Below are positions 1 through 10,213 of a stretch of 64,000 bases of DNA, one piece after another. The notes beneath the pieces are model-generated. The model was not told the origin of the DNA. It saw nothing but the letters and a program-made list of their open reading frames with translations, and made no database searches. Made by a program: the position numbers and the translations under genes. This stretch comes from Pratylenchus scribneri. Its lineage: Eukaryota > Nematoda > Chromadorea > Rhabditida > Pratylenchidae. The stretch is taken from NCBI GenBank assembly GCA_030063045.1, contig JAQSEB010000143.1:372001-436000 (forward strand), given 5' to 3'. The number at the start of each line of letters is the position of its first letter. The stretch's first letter is position 1.

Positions 1-737
1 ACAATGAGCCAACAAATCGTCATGTCCGGCATAGGCACATTGTTTTTCGTAGACTTGTAAGGATTGGGGCAATGTATGGTGCAGGACGAAGCGGACATTC
101 TGCTTGTGGATGTTCAATTTGTCAAGTGCTGAGTAAAAAAATTATTAAATTTATAAAAAAAAATATTAAATTTTTCATAATAAAACTTCGAAAAATGACC
201 AAAAATTCCAATACCCACCAAGGTATTGAACTTCCGTCTATCGGGGCTTAAAGCTAAGAAGGTAAACCACTAAGCTAAAACTGACTCTTTGTTCCGAAAA
301 ATGATTTTTACCGAAATTTTATAGCGAAAAACCCCAATTATTTTTTTTCCAATTTATTACAAATTTTTATTGGCTGCCATTTTTTAATTAAAACAAATTA
401 AAAATGAATAAAAACCATTTGTTGCGCACAAAAAAAGCACTTCATTGTCCATCCATTTTCGCAAGAATTCCGCCCGTGTTCGATCGGATATGTCCATATG
501 AAATGGTCGGGCATCGTCGCCAATTGTGGCTGCAACCTCTTCGCATTCTTTCCTTAAATTTGTTATTTATTTTTATAAATTTGAATTGAATATAATTTCT
601 CTCTTCACCTGGACATGCAAAAAACAATGCCGGCACCGCGCGGATGAATGGCGCGCAAATTGTCGATTGCTTTTTTGAAATTGCCCAATGATTTTTGGAT
701 GACGTCGAATACCAGGTTTCGTCGAAGGAATGTCAAC
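1..737 (-). pseudogene. RecQ-type helicase fragment (RecA2 domain only, degenerate), partial at window edge
   Basis: Three minus-strand exons (737-609, 552-416, 128-1 and beyond) splice in frame. The first reads through LTFLRRNLVFDVIQ and ends GAGIVFCMSR. The second has RKECEEVAATIGDD, FHMDISDRTRAEFLRKW and ends LFLCATN. The third has QNVRFVLHHTLPQSL. These match RecQ helicase motif IV (the family has GIIYCLSR then KECE), the HAGL-type segment, motif V ([20 protein letters not shown]) and the start of motif VI. Two features argue against an active enzyme. Motif VI reads CAYAGHDD where the family has the arginine-finger signature GRAGRDG, and motif V is missing several residues. No Walker A, DEAH or other RecA1 segment is found upstream before the next gene at 912. 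It could be a decayed duplicate, or a 3' part of a gene whose 5' exons are those annotated at 912-1529; one alternative splice would join them in frame. Confidence 0.6.
205..285 (-). repeat. tRNA-like sequence inside the RecQ-fragment intron
   Basis: On the minus strand a perfect A-box (TAGCTTAGTGG, 277-267) is followed about 35 nt later by a weak B-box-like stretch (AGTTCAATACC). The spacing is tRNA-like, but I cannot pair a full acceptor stem. It is probably a tRNA-derived SINE or tRNA pseudogene rather than a working tRNA. Confidence 0.35.
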
Positions 738-911
738 CTAAAATCAAATTAATTTAATCGATTATTTTGGCTTTTGGGTAATATTATTGCCCTTTTATTG
801 TTGAGAATATTTTAGTACTGAATTTTTATAAATTTTAAAATATTTTGGATTTAGTTTTGTCTAATGTCTAATCCAAAAATATTATTTCCAATGTCCTATT
901 ATTTAAATTGT

Positions 912-1529
912 TTACCAATTTTGTTGGTTCTTGACCACAGGTTCATCCAACACAAAATCGTCCATTTCTCCATGATCCTGGTTGTGGTTTTCCATTTCAT
1001 CTTCCTTTTTCTGAAACACAAAATTCAATCCATTTCTCATTTATTTATTATTTAATACCACTGTTTTTGATGTTTGAGGTGGTGGTTCTTCTTCAAGCAC
1101 AAAAATATCCACTTCAGCATGGTCATTTTTATTGGTTGTTTCCGGTTGAATAACTTCGTCCAAAATTTGTTCATCATTTTGATGGTCATCCAGCAAATAG
1201 ATGTCAAATTCATTGTTATTTACGGGTTCACCGAACCATGGACTATCATTTAGGTGTTCTTCTAGCAAAAAATTGTTCACATCTTCTTCCTGGTTTTGGT
1301 TATTCGCAGATTCTTCGGCAAAGCTTTGGCTCTAATTATAAAAGAATGAAATTTTTTATTTATTTCAATAATTTACATTTGTTTGTTGTATTGAATGATC
1401 CGGACAGCAGCGAAATACAGGGAAAACTACTTCAAAATTCGGTTCAACATATGTGTGTTGACCAAATTGAACTTTCTTCGGGAAAGGTGGATAAAACATT
1501 TCCAAATTCATCAATGTTTTTTGATCCAT
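912..1529 (-). CDS. Small acidic hypothetical protein (three exons)
   Basis: I do not recognise this gene. Reading starts at the ATG at 1529 (MDQKTLMNLEMFYPPFPKK...). Two short phase-0 introns with gt donors and ag acceptors join three exons, and the reading ends at a stop at 912 (...VVKNQQNW). The middle exon is strongly acidic, with stretches such as NEFDIYLLDDHQNDE and VDIFVLEEEPPPQ; the pattern [D/E]-x-F-V-L-[D/E]-E occurs twice. No signal peptide or membrane segment is visible. It is divergent from the VHL homologue, with 285 bp between start codons. The last exon could instead splice into the RecQ-like exon at 737, because an in-frame junction exists at DDFV|LTFL, which would make this the N-terminus of that gene. 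Confidence 0.45.
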
Positions 1530-1814
1530 TCTTGCCTGAATTTTTCACATTAAAATAATCTGGAAAACATAAAATAATTTAATTTATTAAATTTTTGTGT
1601 AATGCTTTCAGTAATTGATTGGTTTCAAAAAAGTTCAAAACCGCAAAATCTAAAGTTACAAATTTTTAAAAAGTCAAAACAAAACAAATCTTTCTTTTTT
1701 CTTTCATTTTATGGAAAGTGAAAGTTGCCGGCAGTTGTAGGTGCTTTAAACAACCAACCAAAAATGCAATTTATATTTTTTAATTTGTTTTAATATTATT
1801 TAGACTTAAGAAGA
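1530..1814. promoter_or_regulatory. Divergent promoter region between the acidic protein and VHL genes
   Basis: This is 285 bp of AT-rich sequence between two divergent start codons, with a pyrimidine-rich tract (tctttcttttttctttc) near 1690. Just before the VHL ATG a tattatttag acceptor-like motif sits about 12 nt upstream, which could be a spliced-leader trans-splice site. No experimental signal can be inferred. Confidence 0.3.
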
Positions 1815-3053
1815 ATGGAAAATTTCCCCAATAATTACGACCCATCGCTCTATCAACTTGTTGGACCAATTGAATCATTTTATCAGCTTGTACCATTGCG
1901 AGAAGAAGCAACTAACTCATCAACCAGCAGAGCGCCAATTATTCCACTTCAACAACAACAAAACAGCCGGAATCGGGCATTGGTTTTATTTCCAATCAAT
2001 CCACAAGAACAACGGCAACAATTCCATCTTCCTCCTACTCCACAACCATTTTTGGATCCTCAAGACGATGATGATGGGGAACAATTCCATTTGGCCCTGG
2101 TTCCCGTTGGCAATTATGAATTGGAATTGTTTGATGAGGTTTTTAATCATATCGATTATTTCCAAAAATGAATTTATTTTAAGGGGCCAAATGAATTGGA
2201 TGGGCCAATCCAGCTGCTAGCCATCGAAGGTCCACCCCAATTCCAATTGGTTGGCCCCGTCCCTCAACTCGCTCGAATTCGTTGCCGTTTTTCCAATGCA
2301 TCAAAGCGAATGGTCGACCTGGTTTGGACTGATAATGTAAATATATTTAAATTTCGTATAAATTTTTCCAATTAAATCATTAACAGAACAATCGAATGTA
2401 TAGATATGCAAAATTGGCGCATGAAGACTTTGTGGACATTACAACATTTGAAGGTTTTTTTTTAAATATTTTTTAAATAAATAAAAAGTAAAATATTTTT
2501 AGGTCATCAATGGATTTTTTGTGACACATTGGACGGTGAACTTTATCTGATCAATCCTGGGATGGTTCGCAAATTTGTGGCCACAAATGCAAATAATGCA
2601 CAACGCCCACGTCGCCAACAAATTAGCGCTGTCCGTACGGCAGAAGGTTGGCAAATAATTGAATAACCCGAAAAACTCCAATAAAAGATTTGACATTGCA
2701 AAAAATTGCCTTACGAGTTTTGGCACAAAAATTGTTCGATGCTTGGGAAAATGGAGCCGAAAATGGAGGGGAATCGACAATGATGGCAATGCCACCGATG
2801 AATTTGTTGATTCAAAGTATGCGATTGCCTCATTTTATTCAGGTAAATTAGATATATTTTATTGCTTTTATTTAAAATTTTAAATATTTTGCAGATCCAA
2901 TTGGCCCAATTTGTTCTCTCCTGCATTCTTTATCAAATGAAATTTGAATGCAACGAATTGAGCCGAACCCAAAAGCAAATATTCCAATGGCTTGTCCAAT
3001 TTTTGCGCACAAATACAAAAAATAGTAGAGATAGAGAATGGGACATCAATTGA
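1815..3053 (+). CDS. vhl-1: von Hippel-Lindau (VHL) tumour-suppressor homologue
   Basis: Six exons splice in frame: 1815-2138, 2184-2336, 2387-2453, one starting near 2502 and ending at about 2647, one from about 2689 to 2842, and the last ending at 3053. VHL is the substrate-recognition subunit of a Cullin-2 E3 ligase that marks prolyl-hydroxylated HIF-alpha. The beta-domain is recognisable: RCRFSNASKRMVDLVW corresponds to the human CNRSPRVVLPVW segment, and FEGHQWIFCDTLDG to YRGHLWLFRDAGTHDG, with the His and Trp of the pocket kept. The alpha-domain Elongin-C helix probably lies in LTLQKIALRVLAQKL. Odd features are a glutamine-rich N-terminal extension of over 100 residues containing two QLVP/QLVGP repeats, and Thr at the human His110/Ser111 positions. 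The sequence is diverged, so the family call is firmer than any claim that it binds hydroxyproline. Confidence 0.75.
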
Positions 3054-3427
3054 ACATGGGAGAGGACATTTATTGAGAATGAAAACCAAAATGGACAAAA
3101 TTTGTACATACACCAATCCCCATTCCCTTTTTTATGCTAGAATAGATTTGCATTTTTTAATGGTGTCAGTCTCAAAAAGCCAATAATAAATTTAATAGTT
3201 GGATTTATTATTTTTTACATTACCAACAAATTATTCACGAGTAATCACAAAATACCTATTTGTGTTAAAATTCCTTTCATTATCATTCAAATTCAATGTA
3301 TAAAATGTAAAAAATTTTATTATTCTATTTTATCATTAATTTTGATCATTTAAATAATTGATTATTTATTTTTAAATTTATTTTAATTTTATTTAATTAA
3401 TTAAAATATTTAAAATTGAATATAATT
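3054..3427. other. Intergenic, VHL 3' flank and PPP1R11 promoter
   Basis: This is 374 bp, very AT-rich, with aataaa-type polyadenylation signals (for example near 3185) and no open frame of interest. Nothing else is recognised. Confidence 0.4.
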
Positions 3428-4035
3428 ATGCAACAATCTTCGCCCAATCCGGCTGCTGCTTCCGCGAGTCCAAGAACAGTGACAATCACTGAACAACCGG
3501 AGGATGGCACACAATTGACAACGGTTCGTAATAATATTAAATATTAGATTAATTCTTAGAGGAATTTTGAACCTCGAATTTATTTAAAATTACAATTGAA
3601 TTATATAAATATTATATAGCTCCTCATTTTTTAGACCCAAGAGCAGCTTATGATGCGTTTGGAATCGCCCGACACCCGGCCTCATGTCCAATGGTCAACG
3701 GACACGGTGGACAATGAAAATATGGGCAAAAAGAAGTCGAAATGTTGTTGCATGTACAAAAAGAAGCGAAATTGGGATGAGTCCGATTCGGAGGAGGAGG
3801 TTCGCAAAAATTTTAATTAAATAATATAATTAATTTTTGGGTTTTTATGATAAATTTGAATGAGAAAAATTAAAATAATTAATCAAAATTGAATAATAAA
3901 ATTAATTAATTAATATTTTTATATTAGGAATGTGAAAGTGAACATTGTCGGGGCCATGTGGAAAAGCACAGAAAGCCACCATCGGCAGAGGACGGAAATG
4001 GAAATGGAGAGGGACCATCAAATTCAAACAATTAA
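3428..4035 (+). CDS. PPP1R11: Protein phosphatase 1 regulatory inhibitor subunit 11 (inhibitor-3)
   Basis: Three exons (3428-3523, 3635-3799, 3928-4035; phase 0 throughout) encode 122 residues, the usual size of the family. The diagnostic core is present: HVQWSTDTVDNENMGKKK followed by SKCCCMYKKK, matching the family's V-x-W-T-x-D-T-V-D-N-E-H-M-G-R-K-x-S-K-C-C-C-I-Y. VQW is the RVxF-type PP1 docking motif. The CCC cluster and the later C/H residues (ESEHCRGHVEKH) match the metal-binding region of inhibitor-3, which is also described as having E3-ligase activity in mammals. The tail is Gly/Asn-rich. The protein is expected to act in cytosol and nucleus by inhibiting the PP1 catalytic subunit. 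Confidence 0.93.
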
Positions 4036-4207
4036 ACTTGGGAAATTGAATTCCATTTTTTACATTTAATTAAATGATATTTGAATATATTAAAATATTC
4101 TGATCAGTTTAATTTTTACATTGGAATTAATCATTTTGTTGAAAATTAAATATTTGAATTGATAAATAAAAATGAATTTTATTGAATTAAATTTATTAGG
4201 GATAAAA

Positions 4208-7200
4208 ATGAAGAAAAAGAATGAACGAATTGAACAAATTTGTGCTGTGCTTCACCAGCAAAACAGAGAAGGTTATTAATTAATCTATTTTAAAAATATT
4301 TTTAAAAATTGCAAAATTTTAAAAAATTGATTTTTACTATTTTTTTAAAAGTCAAATTTATTTAAGTTTAAGCGTTAAGGCTGAACTAATCAACAATAAA
4401 TAATTAAAATTAACTTTTAAATAAATAATTCCACTCCATTACTGTCAGATTATTTCGTGGATTTGTCTGCATTTTTGGCCAAAATCAAGGCCCAACGTGA
4501 ATTGCCTGAACTTCTCCAATCTATTTTTGCTTTGAATGACCAAAAATCTGATGCCAAATTTGCCATTAACCGCCCAATTTTGGATGCACTCAATGAACAT
4601 TTCCAATCATTGAGCACTTTTGCCGCAAATCAACAGGCAAAAGAATTGTTGGAAATGCTCAAAAATAGAGAGAATGAGGACAAGGAGGGCAAAAGGTTTG
4701 ATTAATTATTAATTTAATTGAAATAACATAATTTAAGGAATATTATATTGTTATTGCGTTCATTGGTGGAACAAACTGCATTGCTCAGTGCCAATCAATT
4801 AAGGGAATTAATCAAAATGGAATTGGCCAAACAATGCATAAAATTGTGGAAAAATGGTTTGTAAATTGGTTGGGTAAAATTATGGAAAATTTAAATGGAA
4901 AAATTTGGTGAAAATGAATATTTTAGAATCAAAAAATTTTTAAAATTATTTTACTCCATTTTTATAATAAATAATTAACAGATGATGCTGATTTGGCAGC
5001 CCAACTCACGTTAATTCTTCTCCAAACATTGCTCATTGAATTGGCCTATTTGCGAGCGGTTAGCACTGAAAAAAGCCAAAAACAATGGAGAGGAGAGGCA
5101 CAAACAATTTGGACCAATCTTCTTTCACAAATTCAGGTCAAAAATTGACAAATTAATTTTAAAAAATACAAATAAACAGTAATATTGATAAAAGTTGGTA
5201 AAACTGGCTTTTATTTTGTACCCTAAAGTTTTTTATTGAATCGATTTTTTGAAATTTTTTTGCCTACTATTTGTAACCCTACTTATGATTATTCGATTAA
5301 AAATTTTAAAACTCACCTATGCGATAGTTATATGCAAATTTATGTTTTTCCTTATGTCTCCTTTTGGACTATAGGACCAATTTAGAAGCGCGACCAACAA
5401 GACCCTTTAGCTCATTGGTATATCGCTCGCTTTTCCTATGTGGGAAATGGCTGAAGCTAGCTCGGGTTCGATTCCCAGTGGCGGTTTATGATTTTTATTT
5501 TTTGTTTTTTCTTTTAATTCTAAATTATTTTAAATAAAAAAAAGCCTAAAATTAAAATCAATCCATTTTCCACATTAATAAATTAAAATAAATATTTATT
5601 TTAAGGATTCAACGGATTGTCCATTCCTTCAAATGTGCACAATTCTTTTGTTAAATGCAATTCGAGTGGAGGAGGAAAATATTGAGGAAGAAGAAGTAAA
5701 TGAAGAAAATGGAATTTTGGATATCAAAAAATGGTGCAAAAATATTGCCAAAGATGTTTGCCGAAATAAATTGTTGGAAATTTGCACAGCAAAAATTGAA
5801 GAAGAAATTAAACAAAAAAATGCAATGGAAATTGATAATTTGACAATTCAATGTTCTTATAATTCTGCGGTAATTTTGCCATTTAAATTTATTTAAATAA
5901 TTAATTATTTTATTATTTCCAGCTTTTTGACCTTCTTTCCAAATATTTGGTCACTTTTTGTTTACTCAATTCAAATTTGCATTTTCCTATACTCAATTTT
6001 TTGGTCACTTTTGCCCAAAGCCAAAATTCATTGGACAAATTGCTGAATTCAATGGCCAAAAATCCGGAAATTCGATTTGGCTCCCAACTCCGGGAATCCA
6101 TTGAATCTATTCTCATTCAAATTGTTCCAAATATGGGAAAAATTCGATGGAGAAAATTGGCTGGGGAAAATGTCCAAAATGCTGGGAATAGGAAAAGACG
6201 GAGAAGAACTCAATTGGAAGAGGAGGAGGAGAATGAAGGTGGGCTAATAGTGAAAGGGTTGTTGAAATTAATAATTATAAATCTAATTGCAAAAAATTCG
6301 AATTATATATTAGAAGGATAATAATTTTTCATCATTTTTTACTAAATTTAGAAGCGAATAATTCACAAAATAAATCTACATTAAGTATTTAATTTGTAGA
6401 AAAAACTGCCAAAAAAACGAGTAAATAACGCCGAAATAATTAATATATTTTTTTATGGATTTCCCCTATATTCACAAACCACAAATCATTGGATAGAACT
6501 CCTTGAAATGTATCGAATAATATATAATTTGTTATGGTTTGGTCAAAATTAAAGGGAATTAAACTGATTAAACCGATTTTGGTTTTGGGTCAATAATTTA
6601 AAATTTGGGAAACCTTTGAAAAATCATATTAAGTGATGCATTTCGTCGAGATCTATCGATTTGGTATAAGGTTTGAGGATCTAGGACAAACCAATTAGCC
6701 GTTATAATCTTTATATTTTAAATATTTGCCTTTATAAATTCCCTTACATTCACAGAATTGCCCCAGGATTGGAACGGATTATTGGCAATATTCAAGGAGA
6801 ATGCCAATTCATCGACGGCCCCCACCGAAGAACAATTGGACAGGCTTTCTCGTGCACTTTGCCATCTTTCCAATGCAAAAGTGGGCAATTTTCTATTAAT
6901 TTTTTTTTAATTTATTTATTTTTCAGCTCACTGAAATTCTTTCAACCGCCAAATTCCGATCGAAATTGGCCCGTCCAATTTTATGCCTTCTTCATTCAAT
7001 TTGTTGCCAGCGAAAATCCATCCAAATTCCTTTGCGATTGGAATGGGCCGATTTGATATTGGCCGAACCGGAACCAAAAATAAATTCACTTAAATTGGCT
7101 GCCAAAATTTTGCCGGTCAGTTTATTAAGTTTTTAGGGTATTATTATTATAAAATAGTTAAGAAGGATTAAAATAGCTATTTTAAGTGGTAATTTGGAAT

Positions 7201-8344
7201 TTCGACATTATTTTCCTATTTTAATTAACATTTACCCGTTTAATTTCAATAATTTTTAGTCATCTAGAAAATGGAGAAAATTAAAATCAAAAATTTTTAC
7301 GAAAACCGGATTTTAAGAAAATCACAATTTTTATAAAACAAATTTTACCATTCATTTTTGTATCTGTCAATCCAATAATGCCTAAGGGCCTTTCCTATTC
7401 AACCTACTGTACTACCACTTTTCCCAATCATCCCACTACCGTATCAATCAAATATTGCCCCAATCCACATTTTTAATCCAGCCCCTTTCCCTCTCAGTCA
7501 AATAGTCCTTTTTTCACTGTCCATTTTATTATTATTCCTATTTTCTCGCCCAACTGATAAATAAATAATAATTTAGTTAGGTTCTCCTTAATCCCTATCC
7601 TTATACTCTTCTTTGGCCCACTGAGTACTTAGCTTAGGGCTTAGGCCCAACTTCTCTACCCAAACAATTTGGCCCTAGATTAGAAGTTAGGACTAATAGT
7701 GTCCTAGTGTAAATTAATTTCCCCCTCTCTTCATAGATGTTTGCCGATCAACTCGACTCAATCCCACATTTGCCCGATTTTTGCACACTTTGCTTGGCCA
7801 TATTCATTCCATCCCAACAATTAATGGACAACCACCAAAATGAAAATGAAAGACGCCAATTTTTGATGGCCCAATTGGCCTTCCTTCGTTCCCTCCTTGT
7901 CAATATGCCAAAATTGTTGAGTGGATTGGCCCCCCTCATCGTCCAATTATTGCCTGATTTTTTTATTCAGGTAAATTGAATTATGCTTGAGAGCCAAATA
8001 AATCATCTTTTTAGGCCAGCGAATATCGTCGGCAAAGGCCAACATCAACAGCAGAAGGCATCGATTGGCGCCAGGATCAATTTTCGGACCGGCTGGAACA
8101 TTGCCTTTCGGGTGTTTGCCGTGAATTGCAAAAGCGTCGGACACATTTTGGCCATTTGCTTCCATTTGTGGTGGCCAATTGTTTGACCGGCGAACGTGAA
8201 CTCCGCTTCCCTCTTTTTCTGTTGATGAGTGCCCTGGACGAAAATGACATGGCCGTTTTGAGTGCAAATTTGCCAACAATGGAAAAACGCAAATTCGACC
8301 TTCTCCACCAACAATTCCATGATTGCAACAAAATTATTGGATAA
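4208..8344 (+). CDS. Alpha-helical solenoid (HEAT/ARM-like) protein, not identified
   Basis: Ten exons splice in frame: 4208-4271, 4449-4695, 4738-4856, 4982-5136, 5606-5869, 5923-6238, 6756-6880, 6927-7115, 7737-7970 and 8015-8344. The protein begins MKKKNERIEQICAV and ends CNKIIG. It is almost entirely amphipathic, leucine-rich helices (for example AAQLTLILLQTLLIELAYL, FCTLCLAIFIPS and LLPFVVANCLTGERELRF), consistent with a HEAT/ARM-type scaffold. A basic-acidic patch (GNRKRRRRTQLEEEEENE) near 6190-6238 could be a nuclear localisation signal. No catalytic motif, signal peptide or membrane span is visible. I do not recognise the family; ribosome-biogenesis and transport solenoids are possible but unsupported. 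Introns 4 and 9 are long and carry a tRNA-like sequence and an interspersed repeat. Confidence 0.75.
5401..5487 (+). repeat. tRNA-derived sequence (SINE or tRNA pseudogene) in intron 4 of the solenoid gene
   Basis: An A-box (TAGCTCATTGG, 5408-5418) and a perfect B-box (GGTTCGATTCC, 5465-5475) occur 46 nt apart on the + strand, so an internal RNA polymerase III promoter is plausible. The ends (gaccctt and gtggcgg) do not pair as an acceptor stem, so it is not a normal tRNA gene. Confidence 0.5.
7369..7727 (-). repeat. Interspersed intronic repeat, copy A
   Basis: This is a reverse-orientation copy of the family also found at 12463, 14898, 23283 and 56512. Shared blocks include aatgcctaagggcc at one end, catccc/atcacccc..accatatcaatc then aaatattgcccca in the middle, and cgcccaactgataaat. 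It fills most of the last long intron (7116-7736) of the solenoid gene. No coding capacity is seen. Confidence 0.75.
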
Positions 8345-8478
8345 TCACACATTTTTTATCCTCAATTGTTATTTTTAAATAATTGTTATTTTTTTTGAAC
8401 TGAATGAATATTTTTATTTAAATTAATAAAGCATTTCTTTTTCATCTCCATTTGGATTTAAATTTTGGTCCATTCATT

Positions 8479-8945
8479 TCATGCTTTGCATTTTGCACAA
8501 CACCATTGGAAGAATCGATGAATTGTGCAGCAAAATAGACCAAGAATGCAAAAAATGGCCAAAAGGAGGGTGAAAACACGGACAAGGGCCGATTCGAGCA
8601 AATTATCTGATGGATAACGATTCCTGAAATAATGGAAAATGGAAATCAATTTATTTTTTTTAAGAAAGAAAATGTATTTTAAAATTTCTTAGTTCACGTA
8701 TATATAAAAAATTATTTAAAAAATGGGAATATGCGAAGAAAATTCCAAATATCCAAAAATGATAAGAAAAACTCACTGATTTGTTGCCGATACAAATGGC
8801 ATTTTAGCTGATACAATTGTCGGAAGGAATAAAGAAATAAATGCTATAATCGATGAATGGATGTTCAAAAAAAGACAAAAGTAATTGGATTCCAATTTAA
8901 AGCCTAGTGCATAATGTGATGATAAGACGGAAGGATAAAAATATT
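8479..8945 (-). CDS. Possible small membrane protein, 3' exons only
   Basis: Two minus-strand exons (about 8945-8777 and 8623-8479) join in frame through a gt-ag intron. They give a hydrophobic segment (FISLFLPTIVSA), the linker NQNRYPSDNLLESALVR, a transmembrane helix (VFTLLLAIFCILGLFCC) and a Cys-rich end (QWCCAKCKA, stop at 8479). The upstream ORF is closed by a stop near 8950 and no clear start codon is visible, so the 5' part is unknown. It converges on the solenoid gene, with 134 bp between stop codons. The two hydrophobic blocks suggest a small membrane or signal-anchored protein, and no family is recognised. Confidence 0.35.
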
Positions 8946-10213
8946 TCTATATCCCCAAGAAACAAATTATAGAGAGGAAAAAATGACGGGATATTGGAAT
9001 TAATGGAATTGGAAAATGATTGTGGCTGCAGAGTTATTATAAAAATCGACGTAATCTTGATGAAATCATTCCATCACTGATATATTTTTTATTTGTAGTT
9101 TAAGCCTATATTCAAAAATTTAGCTTTTTAATCAGCTGAATTTAAACAGGCGGATTTATTCTTAGAAACAGGCGAAATTATTCTAAGTTCGCCAGGCGGA
9201 ATTATTCTAAGTTCGCCAGGCGGAATTATTCTAAGTTCGCCAGGCGGAATTATTCTAAGTTCGCCAGGCGGAATTATTCTAAGTTTGCCAGGCGGAATTA
9301 AAACAGGCGGAATTATTCTAAGTTCGCCAGGCGGAATTATTCTAAGTTCGCAAGGCGGAATTATTCTAAGTTCGCCAGGCGGAATTAAAACAGGCGGAAT
9401 TATTCTAAGTTCGCCTGGCGGAATTAAAACAGACGGAATTATTCTAAGTTCGCCAGGCGGAATTAAAACAGGCGGAATTATTTTATTCTAAGTTCGTCAA
9501 GCGGAATTGTTCTAAGTAAAACAGGCGGAATTATTCTAAGCAAAACAGGTGCAATTATTCTAACTAAAACAGGCGGAATTAATCTAAGTTCGCCAGGCGG
9601 AATTAAAACAAGCGGAATTATTCTAAGTTTGCCAGGCGGAATTAAAATTAAAATTTTTTGACACATTTGGATTTTATTTTGGACTAAAATTATACCATCA
9701 TTGATTAAATCCATTTCATCGAGAACTTTCCAATTTAAAAATTTAATTATAAGCATGTTTTTAAAAATATATAGTATAATAACCACTTTACTCCATTTTT
9801 TGAACACTTGATTCAAATAAATTTCAAAAAACTTTTCATTCATTGATGCATACAATTATTCTCTTTAATATAAATCTTATAAATACAACTTTTGTTGACC
9901 AATTTACAATTTTAAGAATGATTATTGTATTTCCTCTTCCCCTACATGTTATTTATTTGGCATATTAGATATTACCAACATATTTCAACAATTAATATTT
10001 TAAATATTTCCCATTTTAATCAGACTGCTCCATTTAAATTGGCTCAAATCAGCCAATCCGCCTCAACCAATCCTTAGGATTTGACATCGCCTCTTTTCCA
10101 AATTTTGGCCAATTTTATGAAAAATTTGATCTCTATGGCTGGCCCAAATTTCATTTTCTTCCATTTCCCAACAAAACAACTTTACAAAACTATCCCACTT
10201 CCCTCCCTAAAAA
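8946..10213. other. Intergenic region with minisatellite array 1
   Basis: Apart from the tandem array at 9145-9646, this 1.27 kb is AT-rich with no supported coding exon. The open frames through the array are translations of the repeat unit. Confidence 0.5.
9145..9646 (+). repeat. Minisatellite array 1 (24-bp unit, with 15-bp short units)
   Basis: Tandem units built on aggcggaattattctaag plus a 6-nt variable tail (ttcgcc or aaaac). Shorter 15-nt units (aggcggaattaaaac) are interspersed and are most common in this array. The orientation is the same as in arrays 2-4. Confidence 0.95.

Noticed and set aside
5401..5487. Functional tRNA gene
   Set aside because: The acceptor ends cannot pair, although the internal boxes are good.
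9145..9646. CRISPR-like array
   Set aside because: Units are contiguous 15/24-bp tandem repeats without unique spacers, in a eukaryotic genome.
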